Shown: positions 21,476 through 34,446 of the stretch, piece by piece | Position numbering within the stretch: position 1 is the first letter of the stretch | Layout of the letters: each line of letters starts with the position of its first letter | Translations under genes and position numbers: made by a program | Notes under the pieces: generated by a model | Databases searched by the model: none | The model's input: only the letters and a program-made list of their open reading frames with translations | What the model was told of the DNA's origin: nothing | Origin: Grammothele lineata | Taxonomy: Eukaryota > Basidiomycota > Agaricomycetes > Polyporales > Polyporaceae | Direction of reading: 5' to 3' | DNA: 64,000 nt | Assembly: GCA_002150815.3 (NCBI GenBank) | Contig: NDFF03000184.1 | Span: 1 to 64,000, forward strand

Positions 21476-24374
21476 GAGTGAATGCCAGGACAGCCGTGCG
21501 TTGTAGCCTTCGAAGTCTGACAAGAACGCTTGCTCAGGAGGTCGGTGTGGTACTTGTCGACAAATCATACGTTTGTGGCAACGGGATCCGAGGACCTAAA
21601 ATCATAGCTAGGCGTCCAGACAATGACAAGTCACCAGAGCCAAAGCGGACGGCCATCCGAACTGAGCCACTCGGGCGTATGTTCACGGAGGTTTCGTTCC
21701 TCGACATGTCTCGGTGTGGTCGCCGCGCCACACTGATGGTAAAAGAACGCAACACGCATTTGATTGCCACATTTCGGTGGCCACCGGCAATGACATCGCT
21801 CAAGGCCTCTCAGACCGATACAAACTCGGGCGTAAAGCGTCTTCGAGCGACCCGGTGGCTACCCCCGAGCCGTATATAAGGACCCCTCATGTCCTCCCAA
21901 GTCCCCATCGTGCTCTACTTCGTCGCTCCTCTACTCCTCTCGATCCCAGCCTCAGCCATGCGTCGTCGTCCACTGCGGCCGCGGCCGCGATCTTCTCATC
22001 CAGTTCCCCTTGCAGATAAACTACTCAGCTTCTTCGCAGCAGGTGAGCCTTCTTGACCCTGCTCGTTTGCCGCCGCTAACCCTCCTACTTTAGCATATAT
22101 AGCGACAGTTCGCTCTCGTGCACGATACACCATCCTGAAGGATGATGTTGTGGTCACGGCGTCAGCCCGATGTCGCGAGCCCGTGAGCGTCTCCTGTCTC
22201 GCTGTGCGCGCACCGACGTCTGATGGCTGACTTCCCCTTCCTGGACGCCGTCAATGTTTGCGCATGGCCCCTGAATGCGCTGCGTTCTCGCGTTGAAGAA
22301 CGTCGTCCAGCATTATCGTCGGATGGCGTCCGCACCGGGCGGCCTTTACAGTAAGTTGACATTCGATCCTCTGGATGCGCCTGCTCCTGTTTTCTGACGG
22401 CTCGGTCATTTCTTCAGGACACTGAGAAGGTGGCTGTGAGCCCTTGAAGGACATGGACAATCTCTGCAAAGTCGTCGCTTAAGTGAGTCATGGCCCCATT
22501 TGCGTTCGTCTCGTGACACTTACCCTTCCTCATCGCTTAGGAGCAGAGACATCCGCAGCCTACCACCCTAGCACGCCAAGTGTATAGCGCTACGCAGACT
22601 CCGTGCACTGTTCGCGACCTCTCTCGCCACCAGCGCAGAGCATCGGGCGTGAATCTCGCCAGGGATACCTCGATAGGCATCGAGAGCAGGGCTCGTACTC
22701 CCGCATGGTGGCACCGCCGGATCGATACCACACGAGTCGCTCACCAGCCCCAAAGATACCATGCGACTCCTACGACAAGTTTGTCATACTCGGCGCGGCC
22801 CTGGTGTATCCGCTCCCCTCCCATTTCTCACCGGCGCACTGGGTCCTCGCGAAGTTAAAAACGTGTCTCAAGTACCTTCGTGGGTTTCTCGAGGAACCGA
22901 AATTTTAAGGAACATCAAGCGTTTGTCCCCGCCTCCCCACCGAGCTCGTCCTAACGTCGTAGGAGACGGCTGATTGTACGCAGAGCCGTCCTCCCTCGTC
23001 AGCACCCCAGGCGCGGCTGCTGGTTGCCGCTTACAACCGAGACGCTGAGGCCGAGTGGTGCTGCCCGCGAGTCAACCCGCGGCTCCGGTGGCTTATGCGC
23101 GGAGATTAGGGGACGCGAATGTAAGGGAATTGAGAAGCTGTCGGGCATCCAGTCCCTCTTCGTAGGCATGCGACAGCCCGTCTTCACGCCGGCTCCGATC
23201 CCGAAGATTCAAGCACGGGCCTCTCGTCATCCGCGGTGTCTTCCCGCCCACGCGCTCCCCACCGTTCGTGCAACTCGCTGTACGGTGCAATGGAAACCCT
23301 GGATGCCGCGGTGGCGAACGCGTGACCTCCTACTCTCCACTGGCGGCAGTCGCAAGCTATACGACGATACCTCTTCCAGGCAACCGAGGATGTAGGGCCC
23401 CGCCGCGATCCCTACGCCTGAACTCAACACATACATCGCGTCTCCGGACGGCCTCATGCCGTACACCGCACGCCATCCATCGCGCGATCTGCCTAGGTGA
23501 CACGCTCCGCGCGCTCGGACGTACCGACGGTGGGCGTTTGCGCAAGCAGACGAGGGGCACTAGCACGGCTCACACCAGCCTTCAGATCCAGCCTCTGTTC
23601 CCGGCTGTTCCATCCAGTACGGCGCCGCTGGCGAAGCACACTTCTCCCGGCGGAAGGGGCGTCCGTGCACGCTGGTGAGAGACGCTCGAAGGGCTCTTTG
23701 ACATCGCTACATACGATGCGTCCAGCCTTCTTCTCCCACCCCTCCATCCGGTATTTACTACGCCGGATTTTTAGTTACGACCGCCATAAAAATGTAGTCG
23801 TGCATTTAATGTAGACGCTTATCAACCAGTTTCTGCGAACCAAATAAAATGTCATTAATCTCGACTGTTGGAGTGTGATTCCGCGTGCAAGCCTTCGCAC
23901 TGGTCATCAGCTTTCAGGTTGCCCCAAACTTAACGCGATGGAAAGATAAGCGTATTGTTTAACATATGCCGCGTCACGCAATGTACTCATGATTCAGACA
24001 ACCCGCGCGAAGACGTACGAAGTAGTCACTGGATGGATGGACGGATGCGGCGTCGCCGGGTCAAATCCTAGATCGGAGTGAATGACTTCCTCTATCAACA
24101 GGCGTATATCATTACGCCTAAAGAGCGAGTCAATCGTGAGTCATTAATACTCATTATGGACGTACTTGCCGTGTGCAGCTCGATGATTGATCTCACAGAA
24201 TACCTCTAGCCGTCTCGCGTTTGCCGTGCGAATACCTCGTGCCGATTTGTGGGTCCACGATGAACCTCGTGCCACCGCATCGGACTCTCACTGCGAGTCA
24301 CCTTGGCCCGTTTCGGCCCTCGGATACAAGCGTCTTGGAGTGTAATGGCCTTCACGTTTCCGACGGGGTCGACA
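21476..24374. other. long region without a recognisable gene
   Basis: Nearly 2.9 kb with no frame that I can tie to a family. Some stretches look like decayed coding DNA (for example the frames around 22760-22908 and 23380-23500), but I cannot name them. A well-formed TATA at 21873 precedes a T/C-rich leader without a convincing ORF. Towards 24250 the DNA becomes homologous to the promoter of dioxygenase A. Confidence 0.4.
21873..21880 (+). promoter_or_regulatory. orphan TATA box
   Basis: TATATAAG is followed by a pyrimidine-rich stretch with several TCATG/CCATG starts (for example ATG at 21958), typical of a fungal core promoter. The reading frames that follow are short (about 30 codons) and Arg/Pro-rich or Ser-rich. 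It may be the promoter of a decayed gene or of a non-coding transcript. Confidence 0.35.
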
Positions 24375-24379
24375 TATAA
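24375..24379 (+). promoter_or_regulatory. TATA box of dioxygenase B
   Basis: ATATAAG lies about 73 nt upstream of the ATG at 24450, downstream of a block shared with the promoter of copy A. Confidence 0.45.
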
Positions 24380-24449
24380 GCCACGGTACAGTGCGTTGGC
24401 GATCTGCATTCCTTCCCACTTGCGTCTTCCTCTTCCTAGCCTTCCCAAT

Positions 24450-26039
24450 ATGTCCAATTCTTCAGGGCCGTCCCCTTTGGCGCGCCTTCGTTCCACGCTC
24501 ACGGAGACCCCGCCATTCTGTAGTGGTGTCCTCATTCTCCCGCCGGACCAGATGGAAATCTTTTACGGGAAGGCAAACCCGAGGTAAGTCTCGTATCTCT
24601 GAATTGAAGCTCGAGGCTCACAGTTTCGTTTAGCTTCGTCGACTTTGCACGTGTCAACGAGAATCCCGGATCTCTCCTTGCACTCTCCGGCGCGTGTGCG
24701 CCTGCAAGGTTCGGGAAGGGCCAGGAGACGGTGCTCGACGAGACGTACCGGAAGGCAGGAAAGATGGACGTCAGCGAGTTCATGACACGTTTTGACGTCT
24801 CCCGTCTGGAACCCGCTCTACACACGGGCCTTCTGGCGGGAAAGCAGCAGATGCGTACAATCCGCACGGAGCTCTACAAGCTCAATGTGTACGGTAAGAG
24901 CTCGTGTCTTGATTTCTACCCCACGACTAACTCTAGTCACCGTACATTATATCCTAGGCGAGGGCGCATTCTTTAAAGCTCACCAGGACACCCCTCGTTC
25001 CCCTGACATGTTCGGGTCCCTCGTCATCGTCTTCCCCACTCCTCATGAAGGCGGCGAGCTCGTCCTTCGCCATGACGGCCACGAGTGGACGCTCGATGGG
25101 GCGACGCTCCTCGCAGGGCGGACTGACGCCGTCGCGTACGCCGCCTTCTTCAGCGATGTCGAGCACGAGGTCCTCCCCGTCCGCACCGGCCATCGCGTCA
25201 CGCTCACCTACAACCTCTACTACGGCCCGGACCCCGAGGACCCCGTGCCCGAGGACACCCTCCCCTCGCCCCAGCCCTCGCTCGACATCCGCGCCCCTCC
25301 GCACGCAAACACCTCCGCCGTGCGTACCGCGCTGAAAGCGCTCCTCGACGACCCGTCGATCCTGCCCAAAGGCGGTCTGCTGGGTTTTGGGCTGCGGCAC
25401 AAGTACCCGTTCCCGACCGTGTGGCGCAGGGGGGACCCGGACCCCATCGAAAGGCTCGAAGGCTGCCTCAAGGGCGGGGACGCCGCGCTGTTCGGCGCGT
25501 GCGAGGCCGCGCGGCTCGCGCCCCGCGTGCGGCTGCTGTGCGAGAACGAAAAGGAGGAGCAGGTCCTGGTGAGTTCGCTGTGGGGCTGGGACAGGGTGGA
25601 CCAGGAGATGGTGCATGACGCCCTTCTCAATCGGCGGGGCACGGCACTCTTGGAGAGTCGCTACTTCGGTCGCGGGCCTGTCAAGCACAAGCGTTGGCAG
25701 CGGGAGCGGTATTTCGACGAAGAATACGAGGATATTGTCGAGGAAGAACAAGAGGACGGAGGCAAGGACGAGGACGCGGTCGACGATGAGGATGCGGTCG
25801 ACGATGAGGACGAAGGCGAGGACGACGGCTATTATGGGCATGATAATGAGGGACGGCCGAGGCTGAGTGTGCACTGGGTGACGGAGACGGAGGCATGGAA
25901 CTTCAACGGAATCTGCCACCCCATTCCATGTTATGGGAACGAGGCGTCGATCGAGTATTTGTACTTGGCTGTCTGCGTGGTCGTGGAGATTGGACCGGTT
26001 GGCGATAGAACGGCGGTGAAGAAGGTTCTAGACAAATAG
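24450..26039 (+). CDS. 2OG-Fe(II) dioxygenase copy B, intact
   Basis: Non-heme iron oxygenase of the prolyl 4-hydroxylase alpha-like type (P4Hc fold). It would use O2 and 2-oxoglutarate to hydroxylate an unknown substrate. Exons 24450-24583, 24634-24893 and 24958-26039 give 491 residues. The start MSNSSGPSPLARLRSTLTET aligns with copy A; an upstream in-frame Met at 24303 is less likely. The iron ligands are His140-x-Asp142 (AHQDTP) and His201 (VEHEV), and Arg211 (GHRVTLTYNLYY) binds 2-oxoglutarate. The C-terminal half has a Glu/Asp-rich insertion (about 420-455) before HWVTETEAWNFNGIC and YGNEASIEYLYLAVCVVVE. There is no signal peptide, so it is probably cytosolic or nuclear. It is the only intact one of three copies in the window. 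Confidence 0.83.
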
Positions 26040-29000
26040 GTGGATCAGTACTGATGATCGTATGGACGCTTTAAATACTTCTCTTCAAACGTTGACATAC
26101 ATGAATATAGTGAGACGCAGTCTAAGGGGTCCCGGAGCGAATACAACCTTCACGTGGATGTGTATGCCTGCCTCATCATTGAATCTTGTCCGCTCGTCTC
26201 GGACAAACTGCCGCGAGCTCGCGAGGGTCTTAGACATGCTGTGCGCAGGCTGCTCTGGTGGCGATATCGATACGACACCAAGCGCGTTCGAAAAGCTCGT
26301 AATATTGAGCGAGACCTGACGTCCATGTAGGCTGGAACTACGCGCAACACTGCAAGTTCAGTTGTAGGCGAGGTGAAGGCGATGGGGCTCCTCCGGCTCA
26401 CCCCGGGTTGTACCGTACTACACATATTCAAAGATTGCTTCTCGCCGCCGCGCAAGGAAATCGGTATTCTAAAAAAGCAATCAAGATCAGCTGGAAAACA
26501 AGCCGATTTCAGGCGTATACTAACGGCAGACAAACTGTGAAAATGAGGCACAATCGTCTATGCGGGCGGGGGAGGGAGGGTCCAGACAGCACGTTGGAGT
26601 ATATGTGACAAACGTTGAGAGCCTGAACTGTCGTGAACGGGGGTATACAGGTGTTCGACGTGTACATCACGCCGACTGCAGGAAACGGACCCGGTCAACG
26701 TCATCTCTCGCAGAAACACTGACAGCAAGTATCGAGACATACCTCAGTATCGGTGTGGCGACAGCTATAGACGTGAGCCCTCGTTTGTTCGCGAGATCTC
26801 CACGATCGTACTAGAGTCCGTGTTTGAGGACCCATTGGGAGAGGTGCTGTAAGCACAGATTGAGGGTAATGATAGCACGAACGACTCACTTAGTGTTGCT
26901 CCAGCATCCGCTATGTCCACTCCACTGTTACATTTCGCTCACCACCGTTCCCCAAATGCGCCTCCCAGCATCCTCACCTCCTCCAACATACGTGGCAGAG
27001 ACATCTTCTGACCATCGCACGAGGTGTAAGGGCCAATCGCCAGGGAACGGAAGAGCGGCATCGACGAGGGTGTTGGGCAAACCTCGGCTAAGACTGAGCC
27101 TGAGCCATGGAAGGGACGAGACGGAACCCCAGACGGTGGAGGATCACCGAACGCAATAGATGGTGAGGGGGACGTGAGAAATGCAGGGGCGGGCGTTGTA
27201 GAGATGATTCTGGCCGTCGGTCCTGGCCGACGCGCATGCGCGACACACCCTGAGCCTGCTCCTGAGTACAAAGGAGATCGGGGTTCGCGAACGTGCAGTG
27301 GGCGAGGTGGTAGCGAGTATATTGAACTAGACAAGCCATTCCCGCGGTGCGAGACGACTAGTCACCGTGAAGGGCCTGAGCTTTCGCTGAAGAAGATGAG
27401 TCAGACAACCGACAATCGAGTAAGATGAATGAAAACTTAGAGATTACTAACCAGCTATGAGGCTATCGATGGAAGGATGTACATGTACCGCGTAGAGGCG
27501 AAAGTCTACTATAAGCGTTGCAGGAGAGAACTTGCCGACTGACTCCAGAGCGCATCGTACGGACGAACTTGGTATGAGTCGGCTGACGAATGGAGGGATA
27601 AAGGAAAAGAGAATGTGGAGGAGGAGTCGAGCATTTCAATGGGATGCTGAGGTTGGAGGACGGGCCAGCAGGAGGGACGGGAGACACCGGGGTCCAACGG
27701 AGCCAAGGACGAGGCGGGCGAGCGATGACGCGATAACGGACGGCGGGCAGCGCCCCGAAAAGAGCGGGATTACGTAATCTTACTCTCGAGCGTGCGGCGC
27801 GCGTTGAAGCTGCAGCGTCCGTGTCAAGTTGACTCAGGCTCCTTTCCGCGTTGCCGTGGCCGTGATTCAAATGAACTTGCTAGGACTTTCACACCATTGC
27901 AGTAGTAAAGATTGGTCATTCCTCCTCTCGACTCATTCCCTGAGTTTGAGCGAGGGCTAGTGCTCGCTAGCGATTGGGCCCACAGCCGCTTCATCGATCT
28001 TGTTCAGTGAGTAATTCCTTGAGAGGGGACTCTTTGCGGTACGCGCACTTCATGCCCTCGTTCGAAGACGACGTAGCTGCTAACCCTCACGCGCACGTTT
28101 GGGCGGTTATATCTGACTGGTAGATGCGTCATGCAGGATGGCTGTACATCACACTATTTGAGTAGGCATTGCAGCCTCTGCTGGCGGGATAGATGGACTG
28201 GGTTGCAGGTACGTACCGAATGTTATGGGATATCGCTTATAGCACTAATGCGCAATCGCACGGTAACAAGCTCTATCCCATTAATTGTCTATCTAAACGC
28301 GGGATCACTACCTGGCCTCCCAATACTAACATCCACGTACATGTAACATTTCGCCGAAAGTGCCTTCCGCTGATCATCATGCGCTAAATGTGAGTGTTTC
28401 AGTCCTCGCACTACTTCGTTGCTTTGCGTTACAATGCCACAGCCACGCTCCGCCGACTTGCTACGCAGTTCAACGCCATGCCGTTTCCTTGCCCTTCTAC
28501 GCTGCTGTTTGAGTAGAACGTCGACCCCGTTCGTTCGCTACTGAGAAACCCCTTCCATTGTCCTTATGGTTCTACCGTCTCCAAATCGTCAAATCCGCGG
28601 ATGTGCAACATGGGCATGACGCAGCTTACGATGAGTCGGTCATCCTGCGTCGTCCGACCCTCGATCTTTCCACCTCTATCTCACAGCGTTGTCTTCCAAC
28701 AGTCTACTTCCTTCGTGTGTTCTGTGATAATGTTCAGCTGCATACGTCTACATCTCCCCACATTCACGCTCACATACGAGTACCCTCGGCTCGTCTTGCT
28801 CGGAGCAAATTCTGCACTCGTCGTTGACGTCTGTCAGTTCGCTCGACTTAGCCCTTTATTCACCCTGGTATCTATCTCGTTCTCGGTCCTTACGGTGTCC
28901 TCGGATGTAGAATATCACGTTTACTATCCGACGAGGACGACCGCGGCACTCCCAAAGTCAATGAACGTCATTCCTCTATGGGGAATTTAGCTTACAAGCA

Positions 29001-29891
29001 GCGTTCGTACGATTTTTCGCCCTGAAAACGCTCTTTCTCTATGCTAGTTGGAGGTTCTAAGCGTGCGCGACGTGAACTGGAAAGACGCGAGGTACTACGT
29101 CAGTTCCGCTTTCTTACCAGGGATATTCGCGCTTATACCCGTCCGCAGGATACGTTTGAAGCCCAACAAGCGACGTATTACTATCGCACTGTCCTCTTCG
29201 CAGGGACACGAGCGCGAAATGTTTCCCCGTACGGTCTGCACACTTTGAACCTTGTATGATTCCACATCGATCCACGCCCATTCACTCCTCGGTACGGAGG
29301 CCTCCTCTTGACTACGATCAGCGGTTTTGTATATTCGGACAGAGCCTGTATCGCCGCGCTGAGAGAATGCAACACACACGCCGCTCATATTTCGTGTCAT
29401 TGCGCACCACGAGCGATTGATGACGCATCTCGGTAGTAGGAAAACAGAACACACCGCGAGGGGGGAAGAAGGCCCATCAAATTTCTGTCTCAAATACTCC
29501 TACACCACAGCTGCCAACGTGTCCCCACCACTATCCTCAGCAGATTGCGAGTATTACATGATATGACGAGCTTCAGGCGTATGTCTTCTCAATTATAACC
29601 ACAAGCGTCGGCCCTCACTGATTCGAAGCCATTCCACATATCCAAGTAAACATACTGGCAGTGTCCATAATTCTACTTTGATCGTCCTTCGTAGAATACT
29701 GTATTTTCAGTGTTCGGCGACTTTCCCTATAGTGGCATCAGTAGCACTCTTTGATAGCCAAGAGATTGCGTATATGAGGTGACTAACGCGCGTCTACAAC
29801 ATCAGCTTGAACGACGTTTTGGAAGAACTACGAAAATGTGGTTAATTGGTACTCTCAGTTACGCATGTAAGAAACAGCTTACCTGGCGAGC
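26040..29891. other. degenerate duplicated block, left copy
   Basis: No intact gene. About 26560-27850 is homologous to about 36363-37620. Shared segments include CACGCCG at the left, GGAACGGAAGAGCGGCATCGA in the middle, and GAAAAGAGCGGGATTACGT at the right. About 28190-28230 resembles 34663-34740 and 37907-37970 around a GCAGGTACGT / GCGGGTACGT splice-donor-like core. The homologous frames are full of stops in both copies. They may be remains of a multi-exon gene on the minus strand, but I could not identify its family. Confidence 0.5.
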
Positions 29892-32340
29892 TCACACATA
29901 CACCTGCTCTGCAGCAACGATATCTACCACTTTCTTCATGAATACCCGTCCATATTGAGACCCACACGCAACGTAATGTTCATCCTCCGTGAAGGCATAG
30001 ATACTCCATTTGTCCGACGGGTTTCTGAGACGTATTTGAGCCATGCGTTCCGTCTCTCCAGTGCTACTGAAGACCACTGGGTCTCCGGAAGATATTGTGT
30101 CATAGTTGCCAGCAGGGGGCGTTTGGGGGGCGTATTTTTGCCCAGGTGCTCGGATGTTTATCAGGCGACCTTCGTCGCTGATTTCCATGGTATACTCCTT
30201 TCCAAGTTTGTGGATGTCTGGACCTGATGTGATCTCTGAGCGGTCCACTGGTCTCTCCGAGCTGACAGGGTTCTCCTCCGCGTAAATGAGGCAGGACGTC
30301 TCGATGTTCCATACGAAGCGATGTCCACATTCTCTGGCCAGGAGGATATTCTCGCTGTATTGATCGAAACATGCTTCGTGTAATAGGTCATGTGGAATAT
30401 CGTAAGTGTCTTCCCAATCAAACATGCAAAGGTGTACTTGGAGTTGGCCCGTATGCGAGTTCCAGACACTAAGTGTGTCACCATAATCTCCGCGGCACAT
30501 GAGCAAATGACTGTCGGGTGAGAAGAGGATGCTTTCGACATCGCTCATGTTGAGGGGAATGACTTGGTGTGGGATAGGATTACTAGGCTCATACAAAGAG
30601 ACTTTCTTCTTCTCTGTTAGAATTGCGAGTGAAGAGCTGTCCGGAGACCATGCAAATTCGATGTCGTTTTCATACGCTGGAGCGGTCCAAAGATGCTTGC
30701 CGGTGGAGCATTCCCATACAACAACTTTGTGTGAGGCCGAGGCAGCAAGGTGTTCAGAGTTAGGAGAGAATGCGAATCGGAGTTCCTTAGAGTCGTAGTC
30801 GAATACCTCAATCAAGGAGAGCTCGTAAAGGAGTGCGCTCGATTCCATGTCCCATATGAGTATTGAGGGATCAGCGTAGAGGTCCATGCACGAAGTAGCG
30901 ACCCTGATTGGCGTATTTCTTGATATTGCAATTGTGGATACAGCTCCAAAATGACCTAATTCCAGTGAAGTGACGGCTACATGAGCTAGTCAGAAGATGG
31001 ATGATGATATCAGTGTCAATAATACGTACTTGAACGGCATTCCACTTGCACTATATTCTGTGCACGGAGTTCTGGAAGAAGGTCACAAAACATCTGCCTA
31101 TATTGGGTCATGGATGTGACTCTCAGATCTGGAAGAATGATGATCAACTGGCATCGGTTGGTGTTGTTTCGGGCCAGGAGAATATTCTGTAGAGCGTGAC
31201 AGTGCTGTACGACACTTTTATCGAAAAAGTTGTCCTTATACCGGGGATACCCTATATTGTTAAAGACAAGATAAACTTTCTGCAGTGCCGGAACTTCCCA
31301 ATTCTCCGAAAGCATGTCGATAACCTCGGATACAACGCTACTGTCCACGGCATGGTCTGCTTTGGGGTAATTGAAGGATAAATCCGGACATGTCATGTAA
31401 AAGGTGATAGATTTGAGTTGCGTGCATCCTCTCCATGTGGGTGGTGTATCAGCTAGTAACCGAACCAAGATGTCGTTGAGCAGATACAGCTAACGCTGGG
31501 CGGAAGTTCGCACACCTAGTTTGTTATCAAGATTTCCTTCCACAACAGAGATCATAAGTTCCTTAAGATGTTCTCTGACCGATTGTTGAAGGAGGAGGTC
31601 GAGAATATCTTGCTCGACTAGGCCATCAATCTAAACATCGGCAGATTTTAGCGTGTAGAATGTTGAAGGCTGGCGGTCTGACTGCTTACATGCAACGACA
31701 AGAGACGAAAATATCGCTCAATACGTCTCTCTTCACACCCTATGGAAACCTTCCTGGCAGTTGGCGAGAGTCGTACATTCAAAAGAGAGAGATTCTTGAG
31801 GCAGGGAAGGGAGAGGATGATCCGTGCAAAGTCGGCTATACTGTATAACGTGAGAGGTCCGAGGTAGAGACTCTCCACGTTTGTTTGGGCAAATAACAGC
31901 CGAGACATGGAGTGTGTGGGTGGCATATGACACGGAGGATTGTTTTTGCCATATCCAGGATTTTCCAGGGTTAGGCAACGTAGCTTAGGCATTTGATGGA
32001 AGAGTGTAATAAAGGTTGCGTCGAGGGAGAGAGCGATTGACTTTGGGCGAAGGTAAAGTACCTGCGCAAACTGTGATAAACTGGGTGCTTCTCGAAAGCA
32101 CGCTACAAGACGTTTTAGCTGCTCTGCGTGCTGAATGTATATTGTATTGAAGAGATTGAACTGGCTTCGATGGACCCATTCCCGACATGTCAAGGCGCAA
32201 CTTTGAAGTGTCTCAAAACTCCGGGATTTCTCGATGTACCAAAATCCATGAAGAAGTAATGCCGTCTCTCGCTCCCTTTCGGGGGACAGCTGGTCTATGA
32301 TGTTCTCCGCAACCTCAATGGGGACACGGTGTGATGGCAT
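29892..32340 (-). pseudogene. F-box/WD40 fusion gene copy D, interrupted by one TAG
   Basis: Exons 31690-32340, 31030-31630 and 29892-30976 join in frame to 779 codons. The N-terminal F-box reads VPIEVAENIIDQLSPERERE, then SCALTCREWVHRSQFNLFN. A leucine-rich middle follows (RIILSLPCLKNLSLL; LLLQQSVREHLKELMI). The C-terminal WD40 region starts with LELGHFGAVSTIAISRN and includes VVVWECSTGKHLW, SIAWSP-type repeats and VAC-GSQYGRV near the end. A TAG at 31490-31492 (codon 264) interrupts the frame where the paralogue at 38970-41560 is open: QR-stop-LYLLNDIL against WRFCYMLNNIL. No splice option removes the stop, since the only local GT-AG pair would be 26 nt and breaks the frame. It is therefore either a recent pseudogene or a readthrough/assembly-error case. 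Its remaining parts would act as an SCF receptor. Confidence 0.7.
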
Positions 32341-34278
32341 AGCGTGGAGAGAGATGTGCAAGTAGAGGGATATGGGAGAGCAATGGTGGCCATGAGCGCA
32401 ATTTCTGCATCATCGCCTTGTCCACAGAAGAAACCGACCAACCAATCAACTTTAGAGAAAACATGCCATCCGCCCACTTGGCCGCTCCGCGGGCGCTCAG
32501 ATACGGCAGAATCATTGCCACGGGACGCGGCAGATATGGGGTCGAAATATGACACACGCACGCAAATTATGCGCATGAACCTTGTATCGCGCAATACGGA
32601 GACACAGCCTACGGATGGATGCAGTGAAATTCCCCAACGACCGGATTTCTTGATCAAACAGTCGCGAGTCCACATGTACATAGTGAGCGCGACACGGTAA
32701 TACCGCAGACACCCCATGCGTAGAGATAGCCTGACGAAGACCAACGCATAGCGGATCTGCGCAGAGAGGGGTGGCAGACGCGAGTTCCATTCAATCAGAC
32801 AGGTAGGCGCCATCGTGCGCATCTCAATGCGTCCCTTGTATCCGGTATACGAGTACGACCTGTCATCGACGGATCGGAAGTCGATGGGCCTCGTTATCAG
32901 CCGCGACAGGCGTAGGGAAGGAAGTACAGCCAACACGAGGCTGAGCGACGTGACTCCGATGCCCAGCCACTGCCTCAATTGAAGCCGCGAGCGGTGCTCG
33001 CTAGCCCGAATTCGTCCACAGTATGAACGCATATCTGACATACGGCTGCATGCAGTTGATGAAACGCGTACTGCCCTTCTCACACGCGAGTTCTATGGTG
33101 TACAGATCAGAGACGTAAGTATGGGTAACACAGCTCAGAGTCAAGCTGGAAGTTCCTACAGGACGTCGACCGCATGAATGAGGTGTGCTCTCTCAGTCTC
33201 CTGCCATGACATTTCTGGGGTCGGAAATGATCATCGTACGCTTTCCATCCCAAGGCACCAAGAGTTTTAGCTTACCATGGCGTTGGCGAATATGATGGGG
33301 TAGATCACCCTGAATTGCTTTGAAGGGTAACGAAGCGATATTTGGGAAACATTGCTGCATTCCGAGGGGAGGGCTTCAACTCACACTGAGTGAGGAGCAA
33401 TAATCAGGCTGAGTTAGACACGAGAATCGGTAAAGAAAGCTCAGACATAAGTACCTGTAGAACACATGCGCTGGCGTGTGTCCGAATGGCGGTCGTACTG
33501 GGTCTGGACTCGGGATGAAGACAAGAGCAAACCCGACTACGACTGCGTTTTAGCAATGACGCCGGGAGATGGCGGGGGAGATGGATCAAGTTCATACCAA
33601 ATCAAGTTTATACCAAATGAGGACAGTGTCTATTGATGAAATACCCGAATGAGTGAGCTGTGAGGCGAAAGGCGAGTGCGGCTGGGAGTTTGGGGATTAG
33701 GGTGAAGCGAGCGGATGCTGAGTGTCGCAATAGGCTAAGCACGTTGAGATTCTCACTGGACTTCGTAAGCGCGAGCGTGGGTGTACATTGAGCGTCCACA
33801 ATGGTCTGAGGTCGCGAGAAACGACGGAATTTTAGTTGCGCGGAGGGTTGGCCGCGCTCTTGGTAAAGGATCGTGAGGGAGTCCTTGGTTGTGTACGTTA
33901 GTAGAAAGACAGACGAAGCACAAGAACCAAGGACAAAGGGCAGATAAACAGAAAGGAAGAGGAATCAACTTACCCGTCGACCATTGACCCAAACGACGAC
34001 ACGCGCAACGGAGCGCGGTCGGATCTCTGCCAGTCCCTGTCAGTGCCGGGGAGCACACATATTTCAACTAGTACGGCCATGAAGCACGAGATTCCAAATC
34101 GGAAGTGTAATCTAAATGCATGAGGTGTACTTCAAGGCATTACAACGTTGCCTAACGAGAGGTAGAAGGAGGGCGTTCGGAGAGAGGAACCTGAACGTTC
34201 GGATTGCGCGACGAGGACGGTCGGCCGCGGGGCAGACACTCGCGATCGATTGCGTCATGGCGATCTGACACGTGATGC
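32341..34278. other. gene-poor region
   Basis: Upstream flank of F-box/WD40 copy D followed by roughly 1.9 kb in which I see no supported gene. A 262-codon minus-strand frame (32295-33083) overlaps the copy D start. It lacks a paralogue above copy E and has the composition of an accidental frame. Confidence 0.4.
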
Positions 34279-34446
34279 ATGCTTGATGACGCGATCATCC
34301 TCCACTGCGTCCAAGACGCCCTCGAGTCCGACTTGGTCTACTGCAGCCGCGACGCAGCTGAGCGTGCCATCATTGACATGGACAGTCGACACTTCCTCGT
34401 TATCTCTTGGAACAACCCCCACGCGCACGCCTCATCCTATGCTTAA
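34279..34446 (+). CDS. small hypothetical ORF, 55 codons
   Basis: This frame starts at ATG 34279 and has unusually protein-like composition for the area: it begins MLDDAIILHCVQDALESDLV, contains CSRDAAERAIIDMDSRHFLV and ends at TAA 34444-34446. I do not recognise the family. It may be an isolated exon of a decayed gene rather than a functional small protein. No neighbouring exon could be joined to it. Confidence 0.22.
   Translation: MLDDAIILHCVQDALESDLVYCSRDAAERAIIDMDSRHFLVISWNNPHAHASSYA

Noticed and set aside
267..26039. A biosynthetic cluster made of AKR x3, P450 and dioxygenases
   Set aside because: No backbone enzyme (PKS, NRPS, terpene synthase), no transporter or pathway regulator, and intervening genes are F-box/WD40; proximity alone is not enough.
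31468..31500. 26-nt intron that would remove the TAG in F-box/WD40 copy D
   Set aside because: GTGTGC...TTAG is shorter than any intron here and leaves the downstream LYLLNDIL segment out of frame.
32295..33083. 262-codon minus-strand frame overlapping the start of F-box/WD40 copy D
   Set aside because: Overlaps a gene start in another frame, has no counterpart upstream of copy E, and shows no domain signature.
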